Assembly (NCBI GenBank): GCA_020637555.1
Contig: JACKKF010000002.1
Coordinates: forward strand, 372,001 to 436,000
Length of the DNA stretch: 64,000 nt
Direction: 5' to 3'
Source: Rhodobacter sp.
GTDB lineage: Bacteria > Pseudomonadota > Alphaproteobacteria > Rhodobacterales > Rhodobacteraceae
The position numbers and the translations under genes were made by a program. Below the pieces are notes generated by a model. The model was given only the letters and a program-made list of their open reading frames with translations. It had not been told where the DNA came from and did not search any database. Below are positions 1 through 9,293 of this stretch, one piece after another. How positions within the stretch are numbered: position 1 is the first letter of the stretch; every line of letters starts with the position of its first letter.

Positions 1-45
1 GGCCAGCGCCGCGCCGGTGACATAGGGCAGGGCGCGGCGCAGGGG

Positions 46-606
46 TCAGACGCCCCGGGCCAGCGCGGCAACGCCCGTGCGCGCGATCTCGGTCAGGCCG
101 AGGGGGCGCATCAGATCGGCAAAGGCGTCGATCTTCGAGGGCGCGCCGGTCATCTCGAACACGAAGCTTTCCAGCGTGGAATCAACGACATTGGCGCGAA
201 AGATCTCGGCCAGGCGCAGGGCCTCGATCCGCGACTCGCCCTTGCCCGCGACCTTGAGCAAGGCCAGTTCGCGTTCGACCGAGCTGCCCTCGACGGTCAG
301 GTCATGGACTTCGTGAACCGGGACCATCCGGCCGAGCTGCGCCTTGATCTGTTCGATCACCTGGGGCGTTCCGGTGGTCACGATGGTGATCCGCGACCGG
401 TGGCCCTGATGGTCGGTCTCGGCCACCGTCAGGCTTTCGATGTTGTAACCGCGCCCGGAAAACAGGCCGATCACCCGGGCCAGCACGCCCGGTTCGTTAT
501 CGACGATCACCGCCAGCGTATGGCTTTCGATCACCTCGGCATGGGGATCACGGAGTTCATAGGCCGAATGCTTGGACGAGCCTTGCGAGATTTGAAGTGC
601 GGACAT
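46..606 (-). CDS. ilvN: Acetolactate synthase small (regulatory) subunit
   Basis: 186 residues. This is the regulatory subunit of acetohydroxyacid synthase, which binds the large subunit and confers feedback inhibition by branched-chain amino acids. An N-terminal ACT domain is visible from about residue 27 (HTLAVIVDNEPGVLARVIGL) through the strand ending IVTTG, followed by the C-terminal small-subunit domain with ALLKV and the EIFRA segment. Length and motifs match the family. The ATG at 606 was chosen because the frame upstream shows no conserved sequence. It starts 8 bp after the stop of the LtrA-like gene, so the two are probably cotranscribed. The large-subunit gene lies about 2 kb upstream on the same strand, separated by two unrelated genes, which is unusual. 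Identification is firm. Confidence 0.96.
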   Translation of the reverse strand: MSALQISQGSSKHSAYELRDPHAEVIESHTLAVIVDNEPGVLARVIGLFSGRGYNIESLTVAETDHQGHRSRITIVTTGTPQVIEQIKAQLGRMVPVHEVHDLTVEGSSVERELALLKVAGKGESRIEALRLAEIFRANVVDSTLESFVFEMTGAPSKIDAFADLMRPLGLTEIARTGVAALARGV

Positions 607-614
607 GACAGACC

Positions 615-1775
615 TCAATGCGGGAGGGGTTGCGAGGGTTTGCTGCGCGCGACCAGCGTCGCGACAACGATAAAGGCGGTGGCCTCGGCGGGCAGGCGCA
701 GGGCCGCGGCGACCACCAGGACCAGGGTGGACACGGGCAGGACCACGCGCGCGCGCCAGCCGGGCAGGTTGATGTCGCGCACCACCCACAGCGTCGCGAC
801 GAATGCCGCCGCACTGGCGTTGACAAAGAGCGCGGGCACATCCGCCGCGACATGCGCGTGATGCGACAGGACATCCAGCCCTGCCGCCAGGCCCGACCCC
901 ATCATCGCCACAGCGCCGAAGACGATGACATGGCCATAGCCCCAGATCAGCCCTTCGCGCATGCGCCGCCGCGCCAGATGCCCGTGGGTATCCAGAAAAT
1001 ACAGCCACCAGACCGCGAACACCAGGATCAGGCCTGCCAGCGCGGTGCTGATCAGGCGGGCATCGACGGCATGGGCCTCGTAAAGTGCGCCAAAGGTCAT
1101 GGTGGCGGACAGCAGGGCCTCGCCCAGGACGATGATGAACAACAGCCCGTAGCGTTCCACCAGATGCCCGCGGTGCCACGACAGCGACAGGCGGCGATCG
1201 GCGATCACGGGCACCAGCATTTCCAGCACGAAACACCCGATGCCCAGCGGCAGGAACAGCGTGCTCTCCGCGGGCACGATCAGATAGAGCCCCACCCAAA
1301 GCACCTGAAGAACCGCGTAGCCGGCGGCGTAGATCAGCGCCGAGCGCGCCTGCGCGCAATTGCTGCGGGCGACTCGCAGCCACAACAGCACCATGCCGAT
1401 CCGCATCGCCACCCATCCCAGCAGGGCATACGAGAAGTCGAGCGTGTCGAAGATATGCGTGACCCCGGCGGCAAAGATCGTCGCTCCGCCCATGATCAGC
1501 AGGCTGAGCAGACGGTGCAGCGCGTCATCGTTGTCGAATCCGCTGGAGAACCAGGTGAAGTTCATCCAGACCCACCAGATCGCCACGAACACAAAGGCGA
1601 AATTCACCAGCTTGTCCAGCCCGTGCCCTTCGGCGATGGCATGATGAAAGGCGGCGGTGACCGCGGCGATGGCGATCACGATGACCAGATCGAAAAACAG
1701 TTCCAGCGGTGTCGCGGCGCGGTGGGTTTCGTCGGGGTCGCGCGGAACGACCGGCCGCAGGGCGAGGATGCTCAT
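615..1775 (-). CDS. LtrA family (low temperature requirement A) membrane protein
   Basis: 386 residues, a polytopic inner-membrane protein with roughly ten hydrophobic segments. The LtrA-family signature is near the N-terminus: an acidic/basic stretch followed by TPLELFFDLVIVIAIAAVT, and then FAFVFVAIWWVWMNFTWF. The family is named after a Listeria protein needed for growth in the cold, but its biochemical activity is not established. The start at the MSILALRP methionine is preferred over an upstream in-frame ATG at 1841 because the extra 22 residues look non-conserved. It lies between the FkbM methyltransferase and ilvN on the same strand. Family assignment is good; function is unknown. Confidence 0.88.
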   Translation of the reverse strand: MSILALRPVVPRDPDETHRAATPLELFFDLVIVIAIAAVTAAFHHAIAEGHGLDKLVNFAFVFVAIWWVWMNFTWFSSGFDNDDALHRLLSLLIMGGATIFAAGVTHIFDTLDFSYALLGWVAMRIGMVLLWLRVARSNCAQARSALIYAAGYAVLQVLWVGLYLIVPAESTLFLPLGIGCFVLEMLVPVIADRRLSLSWHRGHLVERYGLLFIIVLGEALLSATMTFGALYEAHAVDARLISTALAGLILVFAVWWLYFLDTHGHLARRRMREGLIWGYGHVIVFGAVAMMGSGLAAGLDVLSHHAHVAADVPALFVNASAAAFVATLWVVRDINLPGWRARVVLPVSTLVLVVAAALRLPAEATAFIVVATLVARSKPSQPLPH

Positions 1776-1878
1776 GCGCGGCCCCCGGTGCGGAACCGGA
1801 CCGTCACGGGCAGCGGCGTCGGGGGTCGGCAGGGGAACCACATGGCGGAGAACTCCGAACAGGCACGGCGGGCGCGTC

Positions 1879-2685
1879 TCAGCGCGCCTCGCAGATCAGC
1901 ATGGCACCGGCATATTTCGGCAAGTCGGCGCGCGAAACCTCGTTGAACCCCGCGTTGCCGCGCCGGTGATTGCCCACGCCGATGCTGTAGCCCATCGCGG
2001 TCAGCAGGTCCCACATCTCTTCGCCGCTGGGGCCGAAGCGTTCCATGCCGCGGTGGTATTCGATGAACAGGGTCGGCCGCGTTTCCAGGATCTTGCGCGC
2101 CCCCGACAGCACATGGAATTCGAACCCTTCGGTGTCGATCTTCAGATGGGTCGGGCAATGCAGGCCGGTGAAGTAATCGTCCAGTCGGATCATCGGCACC
2201 AGATTGTCGGACTGGCCGACCCGGGTCGTGGGGTTGCCGATCTTGGGAATATTGGCAAACCCGGGGGCCGAGCCGACGGCCGCGTGCAGCAGCGTCACGT
2301 TCGAGAAATGGTTGGCCGAGATGTTCGCATGGATCCGTCCGATCAGGAATTCCTGCGGTTCGATGGCAAAGACGGCCCGGGCCTTGAGCGCGGCGATGAT
2401 CGAGAAATAGCCCAGATGCGCGCCGACATCGACAAAGACGGAGTCGGCGTTGAAACTGTCGAACATCAGCCGGGTCAGGTTCGGTTCGTGCAGCGCGCCA
2501 TTAGCATAGCGCGGATAGAACCAGGCGTGCGAATAGCGGTCCGTGGTCACGAAATAGGCGCGCGCCCCGTCGAGGTCGGCGATGTAGCTGATGCGTTCGG
2601 GCGTTGCATAGTCCTGGGCCGCGTTCTCGATTTCCAGCCGTGTCAGGCGGCGGCGGATCGGCAGCAGGGGATCGGGTTCGGTCAT
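1879..2685 (-). CDS. FkbM family methyltransferase
   Basis: 268 residues. SAM-dependent methyltransferase of the FkbM family, which O-methylates small molecules, glycans or glycolipids. The SAM-binding motif I is FVDVGAHLGYFSI (about residues 88-100), followed by VFAIEPQEF (motif II) and the later LKIDTEGFEFHVLSG segment typical of FkbM proteins. No signal peptide or membrane segment is seen. It sits 67 bp after the ilvB stop codon, inside the interval that separates ilvB from ilvN, with the same orientation. The substrate cannot be read from the sequence. The sulfotransferase/glycosyltransferase operon near 27.6-33.7 kb is a possible functional partner, but that is speculation. Confidence 0.9.
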   Translation of the reverse strand: MTEPDPLLPIRRRLTRLEIENAAQDYATPERISYIADLDGARAYFVTTDRYSHAWFYPRYANGALHEPNLTRLMFDSFNADSVFVDVGAHLGYFSIIAALKARAVFAIEPQEFLIGRIHANISANHFSNVTLLHAAVGSAPGFANIPKIGNPTTRVGQSDNLVPMIRLDDYFTGLHCPTHLKIDTEGFEFHVLSGARKILETRPTLFIEYHRGMERFGPSGEEMWDLLTAMGYSIGVGNHRRGNAGFNEVSRADLPKYAGAMLICEAR

Positions 2686-2752
2686 GGGCGGGCCTTTCCG
2701 CGCGGCCGGGTCGATCAGGGCGCCCGCTGCGGGCGCCCGTCAGGATCCGGGG

Positions 2753-4522
<1,770 letters not shown>

Positions 4523-4580
4523 GATCTTCTCCACCTTGGTCTCGTGCCAGCCTTTGCCTCAGGCCAGCCGTTTGGGCAAC

Positions 4581-4601
4581 AAAAAACCCCCGGTCTGGGG
4601 G
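4581..4601 (-). terminator. ilv attenuator (intrinsic terminator between leader peptide and ilvB)
   Basis: Reading on the minus strand, CCCCC (4601-4597), a five-base spacer and GGGGG (4591-4587) form a GC hairpin followed directly by six U residues (4586-4581). It lies about 25 bp after the leader peptide stop and 59 bp before the ilvB start, so it can stop transcription before the structural gene. The RNA upstream contains GGGGG (4649-4645) and a C-run (4612-4607) that could pair in alternative ways, as an attenuator requires. The terminator is seen directly; the regulatory role is inferred. Confidence 0.85.
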
Positions 4602-4625
4602 TCAGCGGGGGGCTTCGGTGCAGGC

Positions 4626-4673
4626 TCAGGCCTGTCCGTCTGGTCCCCCGGAACTGATAAGTACTGCGGACAT
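4626..4673 (-). CDS. ilv leader peptide (attenuation ORF, 15 codons)
   Basis: A 15-residue ORF reading MSAVLISSGGPDGQA, with consecutive Val (GTA), Leu (CTT) and Ile (ATC) codons at positions 4-6. These are the three amino acids made by the downstream pathway. A good Shine-Dalgarno, GAGGAGAGG, precedes the ATG. It begins about 17 nt inside the predicted transcript and ends just before an intrinsic terminator. The arrangement is the classical transcription attenuation layout: scarcity of charged Val, Leu or Ile tRNA would stall the ribosome and alter folding of the downstream RNA. The gene is too short for usual gene finders. The pairing scheme that would switch the terminator was not worked out in detail. 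Confidence 0.85.
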   Translation of the reverse strand: MSAVLISSGGPDGQA

Positions 4674-4697
4674 CCGCCTCTCCTCGCGTTCGCGGGG

Positions 4698-4726
4698 ACA
4701 TTACGTCCGCCGCGCAGCAGCGTCAA
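4698..4726 (-). promoter_or_regulatory. Promoter of the ilv leader/ilvB transcript
   Basis: On the minus strand TTGACG (4726-4721) is separated by exactly 17 bp from TAATGT (4703-4698), a near-consensus sigma-70 pair. Predicted transcription begins around 4690, giving a short leader before the 15-codon peptide at 4673. About 40 bp further upstream an inverted repeat TTTCT-N4-AGAAA (4764-4777) could bind a regulator such as an Lrp-type protein; that part is speculative. Confidence 0.75.
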
Positions 4727-4823
4727 CCGGCCTGCGCGCGACTTTCGAACCTGAATGCGCGATTTTCTTTGCAGAAATTGCGCCAGGCGGCATCTTTGCG
4801 CAAAAAATGACAATCGGTGGCGA

Positions 4824-5684
4824 TCAGCGCACCGGCTTGCCCCCCGATTCGGGGGGCGGCAGGGTGATCGCCGCGACCTGTTCGGTGATCGGGCGCACCG
4901 CCAGCGGGTGCAGGTGGCGGGTATAGCTGTCGGGATCGCCCAGATCCTGCCACGCCCCGTCACGATAGACCTCGAGCGCGCCGAACCGGGCCTTGTAGGC
5001 CATCTTCGCACTGCCTGGCACCCAATATCCGAGATAGACATAGGGCAACCCGGCCTGCCGGGCCAGCGCCACATGATCCAGGATCATGTAGGTGCCCAGG
5101 CCGTCCTTGATGCGGTCGGGGTCATAGAACGAGTAGACCAGGCTCAACCCGTCATCCAGCACGTCGGTCAGGCAGACCGCGACCAGGCTGCGCCCGGAAC
5201 CGCGCCCCGGGCGCGCGCCGCCGTCGGGCCGTTCGGTGTATTCGATCACGCGAGAGCGGACCGGCGTTTCCTCGATCATCGCGGCGAATTCGAAAATATC
5301 CATGTCGGCCATGCCGCCATCGGCGTGCCGGCTGTCCAGATAGCGGCGGAACAGGGTGAACTGCTCGTCCGTGGCCCAGGCGCTGGTGGCCTCGCGGTGC
5401 AGATGGGCGTTGCGGTTCTGCGTCTTGCGCTGGCTGCGGGTCGGCTGGAAATCGGCCACGCGGATGCGCGCCGACAGGCACGCCGCGCATTCCGAACACG
5501 CCGGCCGATACAGCACGTTCTGCGACCGCCGGAATCCCTGTTTGGACAACGTATCATTGAGCGCGCGCGCGCCGTCGCCGGTCAGGGCGGTGAACAGCTT
5601 GCGTTCGCTCTGCCCGGCCAGATAAGGGCAGGGCTGCGGCGCCGTGACATAGAATTGCGGCGCGATGGGCAGCGTATGGCGCAT
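4824..5684 (-). CDS. bpt: Aspartate/glutamate leucyltransferase (bacterial N-end rule transferase)
   Basis: 286 residues. Transfers leucine from Leu-tRNA to proteins with N-terminal Asp or Glu, marking them for the ClpS/ClpAP N-end rule pathway. The N-terminal domain shows the PCPYLAGQSERKLFTAL segment and the cysteine-containing motif YRPACSECAACLSARI. The C-terminal GNAT-like fold contains LVYSFYDPD and YVYLGYWVPGSAKMAYKARF, both typical of Bpt/Ate proteins. Length matches bacterial Bpt. Older annotations call such proteins arginyltransferases, but bacterial members with this architecture transfer leucine. It is followed downstream by the ilv promoter region on the same strand. sspB, another proteolysis adaptor gene, lies about 1.1 kb upstream. 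Confidence 0.93.
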   Translation of the reverse strand: MRHTLPIAPQFYVTAPQPCPYLAGQSERKLFTALTGDGARALNDTLSKQGFRRSQNVLYRPACSECAACLSARIRVADFQPTRSQRKTQNRNAHLHREATSAWATDEQFTLFRRYLDSRHADGGMADMDIFEFAAMIEETPVRSRVIEYTERPDGGARPGRGSGRSLVAVCLTDVLDDGLSLVYSFYDPDRIKDGLGTYMILDHVALARQAGLPYVYLGYWVPGSAKMAYKARFGALEVYRDGAWQDLGDPDSYTRHLHPLAVRPITEQVAAITLPPPESGGKPVR

Positions 5685-5811
5685 GACGGGCGCCCCATCC
5701 TTTCCAGTGCTCGGCGTGATCCGACGCGCCCTGATCCCTTGCGCGTCGGCGTCACGTTAGCAAGGCCGGTCCGTTCCGCCAAGTCCCGTGTTGGGCCGGG
5801 CGGGCCGGATC

Positions 5812-6246
5812 TCAGCGTTCGACGTAATCATTCAGGATCGTCGTGCCCAGGATCCAGTCGTTCAGGCCCTGACGATAGGGCGTGGTCAGCATCATCGCAA
5901 CCGAGGCCACCTGCACCGGCACCACGATCATCGACGCCGAATAGATCACCGAATGCCACAGGCACAGGGTCGACCCGGGGCGTCCACCATCCAGGCGCCG
6001 CAACCGCAACGCGGCCACAAGCATCCCGGCGGTCGCGCCGTAACGGGTCAGCATGACCGTGCGATAGGCGATGGCGATCGCCCCCCAGATCAACGGGAAG
6101 ATCAGGGCACCGAAGCCCAGTGTCAGGATGATCGCCACGACCGTCAGCAGCGCCGTCACCAGCAGGTCGATGAGCCAGGCCAGGAACCGCTTGGCGATGA
6201 CATGGTCGTAAAAGGCGGGGTCGTCTTCGGGATGGGGCAGGCTCAT
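5812..6246 (-). CDS. RDD family membrane protein
   Basis: 144 residues with the RDD-family pattern: an N-terminal FLAWLIDLLVTALLTVVAIIL segment carrying the conserved Arg/Asp area, a second hydrophobic segment FGALIFPLIWGAIAIAY, and a later one in LWHSVIYSASMIVVPV. It is an inner-membrane protein; RDD proteins are poorly understood and some have been linked to ion or proton exchange. Its start overlaps the stop of the upstream YbaK-type gene (ATGA), so the two are translationally coupled. Family call is good; no function can be assigned. Confidence 0.85.
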   Translation of the reverse strand: MSLPHPEDDPAFYDHVIAKRFLAWLIDLLVTALLTVVAIILTLGFGALIFPLIWGAIAIAYRTVMLTRYGATAGMLVAALRLRRLDGGRPGSTLCLWHSVIYSASMIVVPVQVASVAMMLTTPYRQGLNDWILGTTILNDYVER

Positions 6247-6707
6247 TGCGTGAACGCGGCCTCGCGTGCGCCGCAGGCGGCGATCAGCGCGCCGGGTTCC
6301 ACCGAAAAGACGTGATTGGGCGTGCCGGCGGCGGCAAAGACGACGGGGAAATCCCTGAGCCGGGGATCGGCGAAGATCACCGGCGCGGTCAGATGGCCCA
6401 GGGGCGCCACGCCCCCGATCGCAAACCCGGTGACGGCGCGCACGGTGTTGGCATCCGCGCGCTCCAGCGTCTCGCCCGCCAGGGCCGAGGCCTTGTCAGG
6501 GTCCAGCCGGTTGCCGCCGGCGGTCAGGAACAGATAGATGGCGCCGCCCGGTCCCTGGAAGATCAGGGACTTGACGATCTGGTCCAACCCACAGCCGCAG
6601 GCGGCCGCGGCCTCGTCGGCGGTGCGGCTGGGGCCGGGGTTCAGGATCTCGGCATCGAGACCGGCCTGTGCGATGGCCTCGGCCACGCGCTTCAGCGATT
6701 TGCTCAT
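6243..6707 (-). CDS. YbaK/ProX-type aminoacyl-tRNA deacylase
   Basis: 154 residues spanning a single YbaK/EbsC-like domain. These stand-alone editing proteins hydrolyse mischarged tRNAs such as Ala- or Cys-tRNA(Pro). Visible features are the conserved Lys in IVKSLIFQG (about residue 46), GGNRLDPDKASAL, and the glycine-rich IGGVAPLGH loop followed by VIFAD. It is cytosolic with no signal peptide. It ends in a 4-bp ATGA overlap with the RDD gene. The exact tRNA specificity (Cys-tRNA(Pro) or another) cannot be told from the sequence. Confidence 0.88.
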   Translation of the reverse strand: MSKSLKRVAEAIAQAGLDAEILNPGPSRTADEAAAACGCGLDQIVKSLIFQGPGGAIYLFLTAGGNRLDPDKASALAGETLERADANTVRAVTGFAIGGVAPLGHLTAPVIFADPRLRDFPVVFAAAGTPNHVFSVEPGALIAACGAREAAFTQ

Positions 6708-6799
6708 GGGTCGCTCCTGTTTGTGCCAAGATGGGCAGCCTGCAGGGCGCCCGCAACCCCGTCGCCCGAGGTCGGGTCCAAAATTCGCCGACCAGCGCC

Positions 6800-7267
6800 T
6801 TACTTGCGGAACTTGTCCAGGCTGACAACCTCGCCAGCCTTGGGCGGCTCGGGTTCGGAATGCAGCAGTTCGGCGTCGTCCGCGTCCTCGTCGTCGTCCT
6901 CGTCGTCGTCATCAAGTTGCGTTTCGAACTTGAGGCCGAACTCCACCGACGGATCGACAAAGGTCGAGATGGCGTCGAACGGGATATACAGCGGCTCGGG
7001 CTGGTTGCCGAAGTTCAGGGTGACGGCAAAGCCGGCTTCGTCCACCGTGAGGTTCTCATACCAGTTCTGGATCACGATCGTGATCTCGTCCGGGTAGCGC
7101 GCGCGCAGCCAGTCCGCCATCTCGACCCCCGGATAATGGGTGTTCAGCGTGATGAAGAAGTGATGCGCGCCGGGCAGGCCGTCCTGCTCGACGCGGGTCA
7201 TCACCTCGCGGATCAGACCACGCATGGCCTGATGCATGAGGTTGCCGTAATCGATTCCGCGGTCCAT
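6800..7267 (-). CDS. sspB: SspB-alpha family ClpXP adaptor
   Basis: 155 residues. SspB binds the ssrA degradation tag and tethers tagged proteins to the ClpX N-domain. The N-terminal substrate-binding beta-sandwich is visible (IDYGNLMHQAMRGLIREV, GAHHFFITLNTHYPGV, ITIVIQNWYENL). A very acidic linker (DDDDEDDDEDADD) and a short C-terminal tail ending VVSLDKFRK follow; the tail is the ClpX-docking peptide expected at the C-terminus. The alphaproteobacterial form differs from E. coli SspB but has the same architecture. Its RNA partner, ssrA, lies about 1 kb upstream on the same strand with only one gene between them. Confidence 0.93.
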   Translation of the reverse strand: MDRGIDYGNLMHQAMRGLIREVMTRVEQDGLPGAHHFFITLNTHYPGVEMADWLRARYPDEITIVIQNWYENLTVDEAGFAVTLNFGNQPEPLYIPFDAISTFVDPSVEFGLKFETQLDDDDEDDDEDADDAELLHSEPEPPKAGEVVSLDKFRK

Positions 7268-7323
7268 GCCTGCCCCCGTTTCGTTTCGGTCAGCATAGGG
7301 TTTTCATCGCCGAAGAAAAGCCT

Positions 7324-8052
7324 TCAGCGCATTCGCGGGTGCAGAAAACCGATCCGGTGGACCGGTGCGCCGCCCGGGGCGCGGGCGAGTGGCGGGATCA
7401 GTTCGCGCAGAAGCTTGTCGCGCATGGCGCGGGCGAAATCGCTGTGTTGCTGGGCGGTGACGACAAAGCCGCCGGGCGTGACGACGTGGCGGCGGTAGAA
7501 ATTGGTGATCGACTGGCCCGTTGCCGCGCCCTCGATGGCCAGACCGTTGATGGTGATGCCGCGTTCCCAGGCCGCACGGCGCGCGCGTCCGACACGGAAC
7601 CCCTCGTTCTCGTCGCCATCGCCCGAGACGTCGATCACCCAATGCGCGCAGTCCCGCACCTGATCGAACAGCCCGGCCGCCAGGTCGATCGCGTCGCCCA
7701 CCGCGGTATTGCCGCCGGCATGGGCGCGCGGCAGCCCGGCGATGCGCCCGGCCAGACGGGCGACCTGGGCGGGCTCGGCGATCCGGGTCCAGGGCACGGC
7801 CACCGTCTGTTCCATCGCGCCCGACCACTGGACCACCGCCAGCGCCACGCGACCGCGCACCAGGGCATCACTCACGTCCGGATCGCGCAGGGCCTGAGCA
7901 ACCCCGCGCGTCTGCAGGCCGAATTCATAGGCATCGACCGACCCCGACACATCCATCGCCAGAACCAGCGCGATGTCGCAGGCGCGGGCGGGCAACGGCA
8001 GAGCGAGGAGCGCCGTCATCAGCAGGGACAGAACGGGCAGGGCGCGCGACAT
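7324..8052 (-). CDS. DUF1194 protein (secreted VWA-like domain)
   Basis: 242 residues with an N-terminal signal peptide (SRALPVLSLLMTALLALPLP then ARA, cleavage before CDIAL). The mature part is a von Willebrand A-like domain with a MIDAS-type motif DVSGSVDAYEF and DVSGDGDENEG. The protein is probably periplasmic; a cysteine follows the cleavage site, but the context is not a clean lipobox. DUF1194 proteins are frequent in Rhodobacteraceae and of unknown function. The start at 8052 places the positively charged residue next to the hydrophobic core; an in-frame ATG exists at 8067. It separates sspB from ssrA on the same strand. Confidence 0.85.
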   Translation of the reverse strand: MSRALPVLSLLMTALLALPLPARACDIALVLAMDVSGSVDAYEFGLQTRGVAQALRDPDVSDALVRGRVALAVVQWSGAMEQTVAVPWTRIAEPAQVARLAGRIAGLPRAHAGGNTAVGDAIDLAAGLFDQVRDCAHWVIDVSGDGDENEGFRVGRARRAAWERGITINGLAIEGAATGQSITNFYRRHVVTPGGFVVTAQQHSDFARAMRDKLLRELIPPLARAPGGAPVHRIGFLHPRMR

Positions 8053-8090
8053 GACCCAGAGTGCCACGCGCGCGCCGAACGGGCAACGTC

Positions 8091-8122
8091 AAGAAGACCG
8101 GGGGCCAAGAAGACCGGGGGCC
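8091..8122. repeat. 16-bp perfect tandem duplication
   Basis: The 16-bp unit AAGAAGACCGGGGGCC occurs twice head to tail (8091-8106 and 8107-8122) with no mismatch. It lies in the short interval between the DUF1194 gene and the 3' end of ssrA. The most likely origin is slipped-strand duplication; I see no obvious function. Confidence 0.9.
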
Positions 8123-8204
8123 AGGCTATCCGAGGGGGAAGTGCAGGCTTCTGTTGCCAGGTGCCTGCGAACCCCGCCTGACGCGGCTAAGCGCCAGGGC
8201 TTAA

Positions 8205-8455
8205 GATCGGTTTAGGTCAGCTGCTTACGCAGCGACGGCCACCGGAGCACGGTTGTCATTGGCAACTGTACGATTTGCACCGATAACGGTGGTGGCTCAC
8301 CGGGACAAAGCAAACCCCTTTAGACGTTCGTCGATCCTGTTTCGGCCCCATTTGCCCCCAATGAAGGACTTTGGTGGAGCCGCCGGGTACCGCCCCCGGG
8401 TCCGATCCGCTTATTCCGAGCGCGTTTATGTCCATAGTCCCCGTTGCCGGGAACA
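8205..8455 (-). ncRNA. ssrA: Transfer-messenger RNA, circularly permuted two-piece form
   Basis: The tag reading frame is at 8263-8225 on the minus strand: ANDNRAPVAVAA followed by a stop, an alphaproteobacterial degradation tag ending VAA. The gene is permuted. The acceptor piece comes first (about 8455-8372) and ends in an encoded GGCTCCACCA. A short spacer to be excised follows. The coding piece starts at about 8349 with GGGGCCGAAACAGGATCGAC. GGGGCC pairs with GGCTCC to rebuild the acceptor stem. Just after the tag, GCTGCGTAAGCAGC forms a hairpin. The two mature RNAs act together in ribosome rescue, and the tag is recognised by ClpX and SspB. The exact 5' and 3' ends are approximate. Confidence 0.93.
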
Positions 8456-8460
8456 CGGCC

Positions 8461-8489
8461 AATATAAGGGGAGGGCCGCGCGGCCTCAA
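8461..8489 (-). promoter_or_regulatory. Promoter of ssrA
   Basis: On the minus strand TTGAGG (8489-8484) and TATATT (8466-8461) are separated by exactly 17 bp. This puts the predicted start near 8454, just ahead of the acceptor piece of the tmRNA. The upstream ion channel gene ends at 8511, so the promoter fills the gap between them. Confidence 0.75.
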
Positions 8490-8510
8490 GAGGGGATCAG
8501 GCGGCGCGTC

Positions 8511-9284
8511 TCAATCGCCGTGGCCCCCATGGGTGCGATCCTCGCGCGCCTGACGGATCGCATCGGAAAAGGCCCCCGCCAGCATGCCGGTCGGCAGGGC
8601 AATGATGCCGATCCCGCACAGCGCCGTCACGGCTGCCAGAAAGCGCCCCAGCGGCGTCACGGGCACCACGTCGCCGTAGCCTACCGTCGTCAGGGTCTCG
8701 ACCGCCCACCACATCGCGCGGGGGATCGATCCGAAGGCCTCGGGCTGGGCGGTGGATTCGACGAAATACAGCAGGGTTGACGCGGCCAGCATCAGTGCGA
8801 ACGCCAGACCGAACGCCAGCGACAGTTCGGTCGAGCGCGACCTGATCGCGACATAGACCAGGTTCAGCGCGCGACTGAACCGCCCCAGCCGGGCCAGCCG
8901 GATCAACCGGGTCAGTTGCAGCAGCCGGAAAACCGCGACCTCGAGCCCCAGATACGGCGTGACGAAGGTCACCAGAACCGCGAGGTCCAGCAAGGCCGCC
9001 GGCGACAGCGCATAATGCGCCATGCTGCGAACCTTGGGGTTCAGCGGCGCGACCCACAGGCGCAGCACATATTCCACCGCAAAGAAGACGAACAGCACGC
9101 CCTTCAGCACGGTCGACAGCCCGCCATAGTGGCGGATGAAATGCACCTCGGTTTCCAGGACGCCGATGATCACCAGCATCAGGATGCCGGCAACAACCAG
9201 CTGGTTGAAGCCGGACAGCCCGGGTTCGGTGTTCATCTCGGGGTCGATGACGGTCGAAAGCCTGTGACGCAGCGTGGTGGCCAT
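8511..9284 (-). CDS. Voltage-gated-type potassium channel (ion transporter family)
   Basis: 257 residues with six transmembrane segments in Kv order. The fourth segment is an arginine-spaced voltage-sensor helix (RLLQLTRLIRLARLGRFSRA), and the pore loop carries the K+ selectivity filter TTVGYGD. A short cytoplasmic tail rich in charged residues follows (AIRQAREDRTHGGHGD), with no RCK/TrkA-N domain. It is an inner-membrane tetramer by family knowledge. It lies 9 bp downstream of the GntR regulator gene on the same strand, so cotranscription is likely. Confidence in the channel assignment is high; gating is not testable from sequence. Confidence 0.92.
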   Translation of the reverse strand: MATTLRHRLSTVIDPEMNTEPGLSGFNQLVVAGILMLVIIGVLETEVHFIRHYGGLSTVLKGVLFVFFAVEYVLRLWVAPLNPKVRSMAHYALSPAALLDLAVLVTFVTPYLGLEVAVFRLLQLTRLIRLARLGRFSRALNLVYVAIRSRSTELSLAFGLAFALMLAASTLLYFVESTAQPEAFGSIPRAMWWAVETLTTVGYGDVVPVTPLGRFLAAVTALCGIGIIALPTGMLAGAFSDAIRQAREDRTHGGHGD

Positions 9285-9293
9285 GACCCTGGA

